Assembly: GCA_963810755.1 (NCBI GenBank)
Contig: CAWEOP010000009.1
Coordinates: 992,001 to 1,056,000 of the forward strand
DNA: 64,000 nt
DNA from: FEN-1219 sp963810755
GTDB taxonomy: Bacteria > Pseudomonadota > Gammaproteobacteria > Steroidobacterales > Rariloculaceae
Reading direction: 5' to 3'
Position numbers and translations under genes: made by a program. Below are positions 43,915 to 53,358 of this stretch, piece after piece (within the stretch, counting starts at the first letter, position 1; every line of letters begins with the position of its first letter). The notes under the pieces were generated by a model that was not told where the DNA came from, did no database searches, and worked only from the letters and a program-made list of their open reading frames with translations.

Positions 43915-44778
43915 CTATTTGCCGGGCGCGACCGGCGGCGGTTGAACGTATCCGTCCTTGAGCTTCTTCCGATATTCCGGATACATGGTCTCAGGACCGC
44001 CGAGCACCGCTTCGAGCGGGATGTTGTATTTCTCGGTGACCTCGTTCATCGCCGGGTGCTTCCCGGGCAGATAGGCAGGCGCGAGCGTGGGGTTCTCGTG
44101 CAATCGCGGCAGCTCCTCGATCGGCTCGCACGCGGTCAGCGGGAAGAAGTTCGGAGTCGTCGTCAAGCGGAAGACCTCGGTCAGCACGTACGGCGTCGCG
44201 AGATACACGGGGTCTTCGAGGATCCCGGTCACGGTAAGAATGTCGCCGTGCCGATTGAAGCGCATCGTGAGCGTCGCGCGGTCGCTGCTGAAACCGCGAT
44301 GGCGCTTGATGTCGCCGAGCTTGAAATGCGTGGTGACGGTGGTCAGCGTGTCGCCTTCCCACGTTCCGGTCGTGAAGCCGCCGTGCGAATGCGGCGCGTA
44401 CTGCGAGGGGTGCGGCCGGCCGTCCATCCAGATCATGGTGACGTCGCGATCGCCCCAGCCGGCGATCTTCCACGCGAGCAGCTTCTGGGTAACCGGCTCT
44501 TGCTCGATCGAGATCTGCAGCGGGAACGGCCCGTCAACGGTGTAGAACGGCGGATACATCTGACACTGCCGCTCGGTGGCCGACAGCGCCGCGATGTCGT
44601 AGCTCAACGCCTTCGCGCGGCCGTCCGCGTTCAGCGGCATTCCGAGCAGATCGACGGGCTCGACCGCATCGACGTTGTCCGACTGCCCGCTGCGGGCCCA
44701 CGTGCCCGCGAGATCGACCTGGGCGAACGCGGGAGCTGCCGGCAGGACGACGAATGCAATCAGCGTGAGCGTTCTCAT
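43915..44778 (-). CDS. Exported protein of unknown function (WEGDTL family)
   Basis: 287 residues from ATG 44778; signal peptide to APAFAQ. A core of TGTWEGDTLTTVTTHFKLGDIKRHRGFSSDRATLTMRFN echoes the GHWEGDTL proteins at 33564 and 35152, with DILTVTGILEDPVYLATPYVLTEVFRL behind it. The last gene of the operon; 11 nt separate it from 44790. No fold known. Confidence 0.73.
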   Translation of the reverse strand: MRTLTLIAFVVLPAAPAFAQVDLAGTWARSGQSDNVDAVEPVDLLGMPLNADGRAKALSYDIAALSATERQCQMYPPFYTVDGPFPLQISIEQEPVTQKLLAWKIAGWGDRDVTMIWMDGRPHPSQYAPHSHGGFTTGTWEGDTLTTVTTHFKLGDIKRHRGFSSDRATLTMRFNRHGDILTVTGILEDPVYLATPYVLTEVFRLTTTPNFFPLTACEPIEELPRLHENPTLAPAYLPGKHPAMNEVTEKYNIPLEAVLGGPETMYPEYRKKLKDGYVQPPPVAPGK

Positions 44779-44789
44779 GCGAATACGAG

Positions 44790-45608
44790 CTACCACGTCG
44801 ACGAGCACGGCGTCGGATCCCACTTGGCGCCGTTCGGCTCTCTCTTGAAGATGGGAGCGACGAGCCTCGACGTGCGCAGGTACTGCGGATCATCGACGAC
44901 GGTCGTGATCGTGAGCCACTCTTCGCCGTTCGGCCGCTTGTAGAGATCCCAGTGCTCGGTCAGCACGGCGTTCTCGCTGTACGGAACGCCGTTCTTCCGC
45001 AGATACCCCGCACGCAGATTCGTCGTCGCGACGCGCAGCGATCCGCCGGTCGGGACGACGGGCGGTGCGTCCGCGGTTCGCTCCGCCGGTCGAAATTGCA
45101 GCGGCACGTTCGGGCGCGGCGTCTGCCACTGCGCAACCGAGACGCCCTGCCACGCGCGCGGCGTGTCGGCGGGCGTTTTGGCGTCGCCGAACCGTAAGAG
45201 CCGCGTCTGCATGCCCGCATCCGTCTCGACCTTCAGCGTGCTGTCGTCAGCCCACGTGACGTGCAGGCGCCCCGGCACGCTCATCAACGCGGGTGCGCCG
45301 TAGGATCGGCACTGCTCGCCGGCGGCTTCGTCCTTCGCCGGATCCCAGGTATCCGCGAGCGCTTTTCCTTCGGGCGTCAGCGGCAGGTGCTCGTAGTCGC
45401 CTTTGCGAGGCGTAACCATCCGCCAGCGCCAGTCCTGCGTGACGACCGACACCCAGTAGCCGGTGAGGTCGATCGGCGCCGCCGCTCGCGGGGCCGGCGG
45501 CGGCGCAGGCGGAGCCGCGGCGCGGGCGGGTTGCGCGTCCACGCGCGCGACGAGACAAAACGCGATCAAACCCGCGGCGGCGGCGATCAAACTGCTCACG
45601 CGACTCAT
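44790..45608 (-). CDS. Exported protein of unknown function
   Basis: 272 residues from ATG 45608, which overlaps the MBL stop (ATGA). Signal peptide to RVDAQ, then an Ala/Pro linker and DLTGYWVSVVTQDWRWRMVTPRKGDYEHLPLTPEG, a pattern often seen in secreted propeller-associated proteins, and GSLRVATTNLRAGYLRKNGVPYSENAVLTEHWDLYKRPNGEEWLTITTVVDDPQYLRT, which resembles the C-terminal half of the WEGDTL proteins. It lacks the WEGDTL motif itself. Function unknown. Confidence 0.7.
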   Translation of the reverse strand: MSRVSSLIAAAAGLIAFCLVARVDAQPARAAAPPAPPPAPRAAAPIDLTGYWVSVVTQDWRWRMVTPRKGDYEHLPLTPEGKALADTWDPAKDEAAGEQCRSYGAPALMSVPGRLHVTWADDSTLKVETDAGMQTRLLRFGDAKTPADTPRAWQGVSVAQWQTPRPNVPLQFRPAERTADAPPVVPTGGSLRVATTNLRAGYLRKNGVPYSENAVLTEHWDLYKRPNGEEWLTITTVVDDPQYLRTSRLVAPIFKREPNGAKWDPTPCSSTW

Positions 45609-46654
45609 GGCCCGTTCTTCTTCGCGGCGAGCTCGTTGTAGACGGTCGCGACGAACATCTCGGTGGTCCATGGGCCGGAATCCGTCCCGTACTGGCTGCG
45701 GTAGCCGAGCGTCGGATTCGCCGCCTGGACTTGCGCGAGCGTCATGCCCTGATCGATCAGGTCCTGCACGCGATCGCGAATGATGGTGATCGCGTCGCGG
45801 TACTCGAGCAGATCGAGCTTGTCGTACACGTGGCCGTGCCCGGGCACGAGGAACGTGCGATCGGGATACCACAGCAGCGGCACGTTGTGGATGCTCAAAT
45901 CCATCAAGCGGTTCAGTGCGTCGAGCTCGCCTTGCAGCGTACCGCCGCGCGCGACGTCGATGAACGGAAAGCGCGTCGTATCGATGATGTCTCCGGTCGC
46001 GATCACGTCGCCGCGACGGAAGAACACGATGACGTTGCCGTCGGTGTGCGCATTGGGCTGGTGGATGATCTGAATGCCTTCGCCGTTGAGATACATCGAA
46101 TACTGGCGATAGAAGAACGTCTTCGTCGGCTGAAAGACCGACGGGATCGGCGGGTCCGCCGCGGCCATTCGCGTGAGCACGTTCTCGTGCGCGAACACGC
46201 TCGCGTGGCCGAAATTCGAGAGCACGTCGTCGGTGAGGCCCGCCCCGGCCGCGACGGCGCCCGGCAGAATGCTCAAGCCCGCCTTCGAAAGCACCTCGTT
46301 GCCGCCGACGTGGTCGGCGTCCATGCTCGTGTTGATGATGTAGCGGATCGGCAGAGGGGTAAGCCGGCGGATCGCGGCGAGCACCTCGTCAGCCATCGCA
46401 GTGGAGCCCGAGTCGACGAGGATCACGCCCTCGGGTCCGATCTGCACGACGACATTGCCGCCGGCGCCGCCGATCACGTAGAAATTCTCGCGCAGCTGGA
46501 CGACTTCGATACCACCGTTCGCCGGCGGTGGTGCGGACGCCTTTTGCGCGGACGCCCGTTGCGCGAACGCGCTGTCGGTCCACGCGCCGAGCGCGACAAG
46601 CATGGCCATCGAGAGCAGCGAGCAAGCGGGCGCCAAACGCACTTGTCCGGCCAT
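45605..46654 (-). CDS. MBL-fold metallo-hydrolase
   Basis: 349 residues with signal peptide to about residue 31 (SAFAQ). MBL core: ENFYVIGGAGGNVVVQIGPEGVILVDSG, IINTSMDADHVGGN (residues 107-119) in which HxHxDH reads S110-M-D112-A-D114-H115, then PNAHTDGNVIVFFRRGDVIATGDII and VPGHGHV. Two of the usual Zn1 His residues are changed, so it may bind one Zn or none at that site. Located in the operon between ankyrin and the unknown at 44790; coupled to the latter by ATGA. Confidence 0.83.
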   Translation of the reverse strand: MAGQVRLAPACSLLSMAMLVALGAWTDSAFAQRASAQKASAPPPANGGIEVVQLRENFYVIGGAGGNVVVQIGPEGVILVDSGSTAMADEVLAAIRRLTPLPIRYIINTSMDADHVGGNEVLSKAGLSILPGAVAAGAGLTDDVLSNFGHASVFAHENVLTRMAAADPPIPSVFQPTKTFFYRQYSMYLNGEGIQIIHQPNAHTDGNVIVFFRRGDVIATGDIIDTTRFPFIDVARGGTLQGELDALNRLMDLSIHNVPLLWYPDRTFLVPGHGHVYDKLDLLEYRDAITIIRDRVQDLIDQGMTLAQVQAANPTLGYRSQYGTDSGPWTTEMFVATVYNELAAKKNGP

Positions 46655-46665
46655 TTGCGTCTTGA

Positions 46666-48306
46666 CTAGTGCTGCGCGGCGAGCTGGCCGCCGGCAACGA
46701 AAGCCGTAAAGTCACAGCCGGCATCCTGCCGGCAAAGCTCGTCGAGCAGCCCCACCGTCTGCCGTAGCGGATCCGGACGAGGCTCGGTGATCGCGAGCTC
46801 GTAAGTTCCCATCGCCATGTCGCGAGGAGTCAGGCCGGTCGCGTCCGCTGCCTGCAGATCCGCGCCGTTCTGGACTAGAAGACGAACCATCTCGTTCCAG
46901 CCTTTCTGCGCCGCGCCGTGCAACGCCGTCCTGCCGCTCGGCGGGAGGTATGCGTAATCGAACGCCATCTGGAAAATAAAACCGAACATCGCCTCGCGGA
47001 CCTTTGGATCCGTGCGAATCCGGCGCGGATCGTGTGTGGCTTTGTTGACGTCGGCTCCGGCCTCGATCAGGAGACGCGCCGCCTCGATGGAGGTCGCTTC
47101 GGTTTTTTTCTTGGCCCGGCTGGTGTTCGGGCTCACACCCACGCCCGCGGCGGCCATGAGCGGAGTGATCCCCGAAGCGTTCGGGAGATCCACCAACGCT
47201 CCATAGCGCAGAAGCAGTTTCAGGGCAGCCAAGTCGCTCGCATGCGCGGCGCGCAGCAGCGGTGTCGCGCCGGTCGCCAAAGTGTTGTCTTGCCCGCGCG
47301 CCAACCGCACGAACGGCGGACGCCACTGTTTCAGTTGACTGTTCGGGTTGGCACCGCGCTCGAGAAGCAGCTCGGCGAGCTGCAAGCCCGTCATCGGCGC
47401 CGATATCGACGATCCGGAGTCTCGGCCGTGCTGCGGAGGCCCCTGCGGTGGCGGATAGTCGACCATGTCGATCGCGACATACAGCGGCGTGCGGCCGTAG
47501 AGATCCCACTGGGCGATGTCCGCACCCTTTTCCACTAGGTATGCGGCGAAATCATTCTGGAGATTCAGCGCCGCTACGATCAAAGGAGTGACGCCGTAGG
47601 GATCCGCGAGGTCGATGGCGGCTCCGGCATCGAGCAACAGCTCGGCGCATTCGATGCAGCCGGTTCGCGCCGCGAACATGAGCGGCGTGAGGCCGCCCTG
47701 AGCCAATTCCTTGGGCCGGGGCTCACTGCTCACCTTGCGGCTCCACTGCCGCACGGTCGAGCGCGCGTTGACCTCCGCGCCATTCGCCAGCAGCAGCTTC
47801 ACCATCGCGGGCTGCAGCTGCGCGCCCGCCCACATCAACGCCGTCTGCCCCGCCCAGCTTTCTTTGGCATTCACGTCGGCGCCGGCATCGATCAACAACT
47901 CGGCCGCGTCGAGTCGACCCGTGCGCACCACGAGCATCAATGCCGTTTCGCCTTCCGGATTCGGCGAATCGGGATTCACGCCTGCTGAGAGCAGCTTGCG
48001 GATCACGGGCTCCGAGCCGATCAAAGCGGCTTCCGACATCGGCGTCACGCCGAATGCGTTCGCAGCCGCAGTCTTGGCACCCGCTCGGATCAAGCGATCG
48101 ACAACCGCGGCGTCGCCATAGCGTGCCGCCCACATCAGAGGCGTGGTACCGAGCGGATCGGCCGCGTTCACGTCCGCGCCATTCTCGATGAGGCGGACAG
48201 CCTCCTGGCCGTTGCCCGCACGAACGGCGTCGATGAGCGCGTCCGCGGAGGCAAGGCTGCTCGCTCCCGCCAGCAAGAATGCCGCCAACGCGACCGTTTC
48301 TTTCAT
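46666..48306 (-). CDS. Exported ankyrin-repeat protein
   Basis: 546 residues with a signal peptide (to SLASA). About a dozen ankyrin repeats run the length: NGADVNAADPLGTTPLMWAARYGDAAVVDRLIRAGAKTAAANAFGVTPMSEAAL..., with the TPLMxAA and AxLLLxxGAD motifs. A central linker around 290-320 (QGPPQHGRDSGSS) breaks the array. The start is 2 nt after the DUF1552 stop. Probably a periplasmic interaction scaffold for its operon partners. Confidence 0.88.
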   Translation of the reverse strand: MKETVALAAFLLAGASSLASADALIDAVRAGNGQEAVRLIENGADVNAADPLGTTPLMWAARYGDAAVVDRLIRAGAKTAAANAFGVTPMSEAALIGSEPVIRKLLSAGVNPDSPNPEGETALMLVVRTGRLDAAELLIDAGADVNAKESWAGQTALMWAGAQLQPAMVKLLLANGAEVNARSTVRQWSRKVSSEPRPKELAQGGLTPLMFAARTGCIECAELLLDAGAAIDLADPYGVTPLIVAALNLQNDFAAYLVEKGADIAQWDLYGRTPLYVAIDMVDYPPPQGPPQHGRDSGSSISAPMTGLQLAELLLERGANPNSQLKQWRPPFVRLARGQDNTLATGATPLLRAAHASDLAALKLLLRYGALVDLPNASGITPLMAAAGVGVSPNTSRAKKKTEATSIEAARLLIEAGADVNKATHDPRRIRTDPKVREAMFGFIFQMAFDYAYLPPSGRTALHGAAQKGWNEMVRLLVQNGADLQAADATGLTPRDMAMGTYELAITEPRPDPLRQTVGLLDELCRQDAGCDFTAFVAGGQLAAQH

Positions 48307-48308
48307 CG

Positions 48309-49613
48309 CTACACCTCTGCCAAGTCGCCCGAGCTGTTGCCGACCGATTCGGCCGGAACAGCTGCCCGATCGAGCAGCGTCAACAGAAAGTTGTTGTAGG
48401 GCGTGTCTTCCTTGTACGCGAGATGCTGATTCCCCTTGATGCGTCCGCCGCCGCGCCCGAGCACCGCGAGCGGCAACGGGCTCGAGTTGTGGAGGTCGCT
48501 GTCGCTCATGCCGCTGCCGTAGAGAAGCACGGAGTTGTCCAAGACCGACGAGCCATCGGCCTCGGGAAAGGTATCGAGCTTCGCGACAAAGCGCGCGATC
48601 ACCTGGCTGTGGTAGGTCTGGATCCGGATCAGCTTCTCGTAGTTTTCGCGCCTGTGGCCGTGATGGGAAATCGGATGGAACGCGTCCGAGATGCCGAGAT
48701 TGGTGTAGGTCCTGACGGTTTGTTCCGCGGCGATTCTCAAGGTAGCCACCCGCGTGAGATCCGCTTGATAAGCCAAAGCCAGCAGGTCGAACATGATGTT
48801 GATTTGCTCGTCGACCTCGGACGGTATGCCCACGGGCGCATCCGGCACGGCGACTCCAGTGAAATCCTTGGCGATCATGTTCTGAATCTGCCGCTCGACG
48901 TCGCGCACCGAAGTCAGATAGTCGTCCATCCGGCCTCGGTCCGCCGGTCCGAGGTCTTGCTGAAATCGCCGCGCCTCGTCCTGGATTCGGTCGAGCACGC
49001 TGCCGGTGCTCTCGAGAATCGAGGCGCGCTCGCGTAGCGAGTCGCCGGGTCCGAACAATCGGTCGAAGAGCTTGCGCGGGTTGTACTCCATCGGCAGAAC
49101 TTGGTCGGGCGCTCGGAACGAGTGCCCTCCGGTGTACAGATCGGGCTCCGTCGCGAGCTCGAGACTCGCGAACGAGGTGTCGTGCCCGATCTCGCGAGCG
49201 GCGATCTGATCGATCGACATTCCCGCGTTCGGCCCGTCACGAGTCTCTACACCCTTGAGCCAGGCCTGCTCAGAAGATTTATGGACGCCGCCTGCGCGAT
49301 CCTCCTGACCGCGATTGCGCAATCCCGAAACAACCGTCATGCGATCGCGGTATTTCTCGAGCGGCTTCAGGACCTGCGAGATCTCGAAGTTGCGCCCCTC
49401 ACCCGCCGGCGTCCACGAATTGATCTCGGTCCACTTACCCGTGAACGCGCCGTGCGGAAAGTAGAAAAAACCCATGCGCGTTCGGGGCTTCACGGTGGTG
49501 TCTGCGAGCGCGACACCGGCTGGGATCATCGCATCGAGAAGCGGTAATGCGAGCGACGCACCCGCACCCCGCAGAACGGCCCGTCGGGAGATACGCTTCT
49601 TGGTCAACACCAT
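48309..49613 (-). CDS. DUF1552 domain protein, Tat-exported
   Basis: 434 residues from ATG 49613 with AAGGAG 5 nt upstream. Twin-arginine signal KRISRRAVLRGAGASLALPLLDAM. The rest is DUF1552: RMGFFYFPHGAFTGKWTE, VVSGLRNRGQEDRAGGVHKSSEQAWLKGV, SLELATEPDLYTGGHSF, YNPRKLFDRLFGPGD, NSVLLYGSGMSDSDLHNSSPLPLAVLGRGGGRIKG. Family members are consistently paired with DUF1592 proteins, as here with the gene 17 nt upstream. The role is unknown; folding via Tat suggests a cofactor in the cytoplasm. Confidence 0.9.
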   Translation of the reverse strand: MVLTKKRISRRAVLRGAGASLALPLLDAMIPAGVALADTTVKPRTRMGFFYFPHGAFTGKWTEINSWTPAGEGRNFEISQVLKPLEKYRDRMTVVSGLRNRGQEDRAGGVHKSSEQAWLKGVETRDGPNAGMSIDQIAAREIGHDTSFASLELATEPDLYTGGHSFRAPDQVLPMEYNPRKLFDRLFGPGDSLRERASILESTGSVLDRIQDEARRFQQDLGPADRGRMDDYLTSVRDVERQIQNMIAKDFTGVAVPDAPVGIPSEVDEQINIMFDLLALAYQADLTRVATLRIAAEQTVRTYTNLGISDAFHPISHHGHRRENYEKLIRIQTYHSQVIARFVAKLDTFPEADGSSVLDNSVLLYGSGMSDSDLHNSSPLPLAVLGRGGGRIKGNQHLAYKEDTPYNNFLLTLLDRAAVPAESVGNSSGDLAEV

Positions 49614-49629
49614 CGTGTCTCCTTCCGGG

Positions 49630-52146
49630 TCAGTCGCCGCTGCGCGAGGCACCGGGGCTCGAGGTCGCCAAGCTGCTCTGCGCGCGAGCCGTGAGCTCGG
49701 GCGACTCGCCTTCGCCGGCATCGCGCGTCGTGAAAGGAACGCTCTGCACGATCGCCGTAACCACCGCAGAAAACCGATAGTCGTCGGCCGCACTCTCGCG
49801 AACCACTCGGCGAACGGCCGGCATGTCGTACCACTCGGTCGAGCGCCCGAGCGCGTACGCAAGCAGCTTCTCGACGAACGTTTGCACGAACTGCTCCGGG
49901 CGCGCCAATAGCGCCTCACGCAGCTCCTCAGGGCCCGCGATCTTGGAGCCGTCGGGCAACAACCCGGAAGCATCGATCGGCTTCCCCGATTCCCGATCCA
50001 CGTCGCGCCACGTGCCGTCGACGTCGAAATTCTCGAGCGCGAATCCCAGCGGGTCCATGAGCCCATGACAGGCGTTGCAACTCGGGTTCTCTCTGTGGCG
50101 CGCAAGCCGCTCTCGTACCGTCAGGCTTTCCTCGGGAGCGACACTGTCGAGGTTCGTCTCCACTTCCGGCGGGGGCGGCGGTGGTGGAACGCCGATGAGG
50201 TTGCGCATGACGTACTCGCCGCGCAATACGGGCGACGTGCGATTGGGATAGGACGAGGCCAGCAGCAGCGCGCCCTTCCCGAGCAGCCCCCAGCGCTTCG
50301 GGTCTTCGAGCATCACGAGGCGGAAGTGGCTGCCTCTGACGCCCTCGATCCCGTAGCGCCAAGCCAGAGTCTCGTTGACGAACGTATGCTTCGCCCGCAG
50401 CAAGTCGATCACGCTCCGATCCTCGCGGAAGACACTGTCGACGAACAGTCCGATCTCCCGCAAGAAGTCGGCGCGCGGATCGAGCCGGCCCGCCGTATTC
50501 GGGAACTTGGACGGATCGGGCCGGATCGCGTCCATCCGGTTGAGGTGCAGCCATTGGTAGGCGAAATCGACCGCCAGAGTTTCCGCGCGCGCGTCGACCA
50601 GCATGCGTCGCACCTGCTGCTCGAGCACTTTCGGATCGGACAGACGACCGGTCTCGGCCGCTAGCAGGAGCTCTTCGTCGGGCAGACTGCTCCAGAGAAA
50701 AAACGCGAGCTTCGTAGCGAGCTCGACGTCATTCAACCGATGAATCGGTTCGGCGGCGGCCGCTGATACCGCCGCCGTCCCGTTCGCTCGAGAATCAGCC
50801 GCTACCTCGTCGGTACGGAACAAGAAGTGCGGACTCGCGAGAATTCCGACGATCGCCGTACGAATGCCGTTTTCGAAGCCGTCTTTCTTTGCGGCGTGAT
50901 AGTAGGCAAGACGTTCCTCCATCTCGCTCTGCGAGAGAGGGCGCCTAAAAGCGCGAGTCGCGAGCGTGCCGACGATCTCTTCCGCGCAGGCGTCCTGTTC
51001 CTGCGCCGTCTCGGGATAGCAGGTGAACACGCGGCGATTCCGGCTCGGCTCATTCAGCGCAGTGCCGATCTCGAAAGGCCCTCTGATCTCGAAGCCCCTA
51101 GGCTTCAGCACCTCCAGCCGAGCGCTCGCACCGACGCCTTCCGCGAACGGCGCCACGAGATCCTCGGACTCGGCGTGCGTCCTGCGCGCAAACAGCACGG
51201 CCACCTCGCGCTGTCCGGCCTCGACCCTGAAGCGAATATCCTTCAGCCGGCGATTGATGTCGTCGACGCCGGCCGTCTGTCGTTGATCGATCGTTCGCAG
51301 ATCATCATTGCCGCCGATGCTCGTCTCGTAGACGATCTTGCCGTCGACGGTGACCACGATTCTGTTGCCGTACTGCGCGCCCACGGTGCTGATGGTCTTG
51401 ACCAAGTCGTCGATCGACACCGCGTACTCACCGTCGACCGGAAATGCATGCGTGACCACGAACCCGTCGCGCGCACCGAGCGGTAGTGCCGCAGCCTCAT
51501 AGGGGCTTCCTAAGCGCGTGCCGCGCGACCCTCCCGTGTCGGCCGAGTACACCTCACTGCCCAGCGCGGCCGTATCGACTCCCACCGCGACGTTCGCCAC
51601 CAGGCGCGCGGCATCGACGAACTGACTGACGAACAACGGCGAAGCGGTGAGCGTGCTCGCGTTGTTGTCGAAGCCGGCGCTCGCGTCGTCTTGCGGCAGA
51701 AACGCCGCGGCGTCGATCTCTACGCCCAAGAGGTCTCTGACGGCGTTCGCATACTCTCTGCGGTTGAGGCGCTGCAAACCGACGCGCCCCGACCTCGGCC
51801 GCTCCGCAGCCGACTCGTCGAGATAGTCTTCCAGGGAGGCGACGAACGATTCGATGCGCGCCGCGTCGGGTCGCTTGTTGCCGGGCGGAGGCATGAGCCC
51901 GCCGCGCAGCTTGCGAACGACGTGCTCGAAGGTCTCGGCCTTGTTCGGCACGTCCGCGGGCGACAGGGTCTCGAATGCGATGCCGGCAGTGAAGTCGTCG
52001 CGGTTGTGGCAGTCGACGCAGTAGCTCTTGAGCATGCCCCACTGTTCCGCGGTGCGTTCAGCGGCGGGACGTGGCCAGTGATGGGCCGCAAACCAAGCGG
52101 CGACGCCGCCAACGCCGAGCACCGCAACGCCTGCAGCGATTCTCAT
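49630..52146 (-). CDS. DUF1592/DUF1588/DUF1585 planctomycete-type cytochrome-like protein
   Basis: 838 residues from ATG 52146 (TTG 52170 also possible). Signal anchor AAGVAVLGVGGVAAWFAA, then a haem site C43-VDC-H47, followed by DUF1587 (LQRLNRREYANAVRDLLGVEIDAAAFLPQDDASAGFDNNA), a central carbohydrate-binding-like region, DUF1595 (LATRAFRRPLSQSEMEERLAYY), DUF1592 (LNDVELATKLAFFLWSSLPDEELL...HFLFR), DUF1588 with SCNACHGLMDPLGFALENFDVDGTW (second CxxCH) and DUF1585. A large periplasmic cytochrome-like protein, possibly oxidising polymers or oligosaccharides. Confidence 0.9.
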   Translation of the reverse strand: MRIAAGVAVLGVGGVAAWFAAHHWPRPAAERTAEQWGMLKSYCVDCHNRDDFTAGIAFETLSPADVPNKAETFEHVVRKLRGGLMPPPGNKRPDAARIESFVASLEDYLDESAAERPRSGRVGLQRLNRREYANAVRDLLGVEIDAAAFLPQDDASAGFDNNASTLTASPLFVSQFVDAARLVANVAVGVDTAALGSEVYSADTGGSRGTRLGSPYEAAALPLGARDGFVVTHAFPVDGEYAVSIDDLVKTISTVGAQYGNRIVVTVDGKIVYETSIGGNDDLRTIDQRQTAGVDDINRRLKDIRFRVEAGQREVAVLFARRTHAESEDLVAPFAEGVGASARLEVLKPRGFEIRGPFEIGTALNEPSRNRRVFTCYPETAQEQDACAEEIVGTLATRAFRRPLSQSEMEERLAYYHAAKKDGFENGIRTAIVGILASPHFLFRTDEVAADSRANGTAAVSAAAAEPIHRLNDVELATKLAFFLWSSLPDEELLLAAETGRLSDPKVLEQQVRRMLVDARAETLAVDFAYQWLHLNRMDAIRPDPSKFPNTAGRLDPRADFLREIGLFVDSVFREDRSVIDLLRAKHTFVNETLAWRYGIEGVRGSHFRLVMLEDPKRWGLLGKGALLLASSYPNRTSPVLRGEYVMRNLIGVPPPPPPPEVETNLDSVAPEESLTVRERLARHRENPSCNACHGLMDPLGFALENFDVDGTWRDVDRESGKPIDASGLLPDGSKIAGPEELREALLARPEQFVQTFVEKLLAYALGRSTEWYDMPAVRRVVRESAADDYRFSAVVTAIVQSVPFTTRDAGEGESPELTARAQSSLATSSPGASRSGD

Positions 52147-52223
52147 GCCAGGAACTGTCGACCAGGCCAAGAGTGCCCCCCACTCCCAGTGAAGCCGTAG
52201 CGATCGATTCTAGCGCAGCAAGC

Positions 52224-53156
52224 TCACGCGTCGGGCCCGAAGTGCAGGCCGAACCCGCGAAAAGCCAATCTCAAGAAAAATTCGGAATCCCCGAAACGAT
52301 CGTCGAACTCTTTGGTCGGCTCGGCCGCGAGCATGTCTTCGGGTTCCAAACCGGCGAAGAACAGCTTCGCGAGTCGGTCGAAGATCGTGACGTACATCTC
52401 GCGCAGCTTTACGAGGTCGGCTCGCGTCAGCAGGCCGCCATTGCCCGGGACTACGCGCGTGTCGTCGTCGGCTACGTCGAGCAACGCGTCGAACGCATCG
52501 ACTAGCCCGCCGATCCACCCCCCGGTCCACCAATCGAGAAGCGGCCAACTGCTCGCAGAAATCGCCGCGCCGGTCGCCAACACGTTTTCCGTCGGGAAGT
52601 GGACGTAGATATCGCCGTCGGTGTGGGCCTGCAGCAGGTAGCCGTAGCGGATCTTGAGGCCGCTCACCTCGGTGCTGCCCGGCTCGTAAAAGGTAGCATT
52701 CGGGCGAGCTTCCGGCGGTAAACGTTTGATCGTGCGGCCATCCCACGGCCGCGTGACGTCACGGCCGAGCCATAACCGAGTGTTCTCGTGGGCCATGATT
52801 CGCGCGCCCGCCGCTCCGAGCTGCTCGTTCGCGCCTGTGCGGTCGGGATGCCAGCAGCTGTTGAACAGGGTGTCGATCCGCGAGATCGACAGCTCGTTCC
52901 GGACGAGCGACAGGAGCTCGCCGGAGCGCTCTTTCAACCCGCCATCGAACAGAGCGGCTGCATCACCGGAGCCTTTGGCCACCACCACGTTGCAGCCGGC
53001 GCCGGCGACGACGAACAGAGCTTCATCGAGCTTCTTGATCTCGAGTGTCGAGGACGCCGCTGGCTGGCTCAGCGCGGCTAGGGGAGGAAGACAGAGCGCG
53101 CCTACTCCGCCCATCGCCGCGCGAAGAATCGTTCTGCGATCGAATTCGCGCTTCAT
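52224..53156 (-). CDS. Degenerate MBL-fold protein, Tat-exported
   Basis: 310 residues with twin-arginine signal FDRRTILRAAMGGVGALCLPPLAAL. The MBL scaffold is recognisable (LFVVAGAGCNVVVAKGSGDAAALFDGG; LLQAHTDGDIYVHFPTENVLATG) but the metal motif at residues 99-106 reads NSCWHPDR: only H103 and D105 of HxHxDH remain, and PGHG has become PGNG. A catalytic role by the usual mechanism is unlikely. First gene of the seven-gene operon, 77 nt before DUF1592 and divergent from DUF4159 at 53359. Confidence 0.82.
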   Translation of the reverse strand: MKREFDRRTILRAAMGGVGALCLPPLAALSQPAASSTLEIKKLDEALFVVAGAGCNVVVAKGSGDAAALFDGGLKERSGELLSLVRNELSISRIDTLFNSCWHPDRTGANEQLGAAGARIMAHENTRLWLGRDVTRPWDGRTIKRLPPEARPNATFYEPGSTEVSGLKIRYGYLLQAHTDGDIYVHFPTENVLATGAAISASSWPLLDWWTGGWIGGLVDAFDALLDVADDDTRVVPGNGGLLTRADLVKLREMYVTIFDRLAKLFFAGLEPEDMLAAEPTKEFDDRFGDSEFFLRLAFRGFGLHFGPDA

Positions 53157-53358
53157 GCCTTGCTCCCCCTCTACTGGGGGAGCAAGCCACCCTCAGTCGA
53201 GCCGCTCGATCTTGATGACTTTTTAACACGCGCGCAAACGGCCATCGGGCGTGCGTTCCGGCAGGATCGCGATACGGGCTGCGAGCGTTGCTGTTCGATC
53301 CGCCGCACGAGCGCCGCGACGGTGGCTTCGGCGTTCTGCGTCCGTGTATGGTGTGCAC

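Noticed and set aside
53157..53358. Additional small gene between the divergent MBL and DUF4159 genes
   Set aside because: The plus-strand frame from 53251 is open but Arg-rich and lacks a start signal; it looks like the promoter region of both genes.
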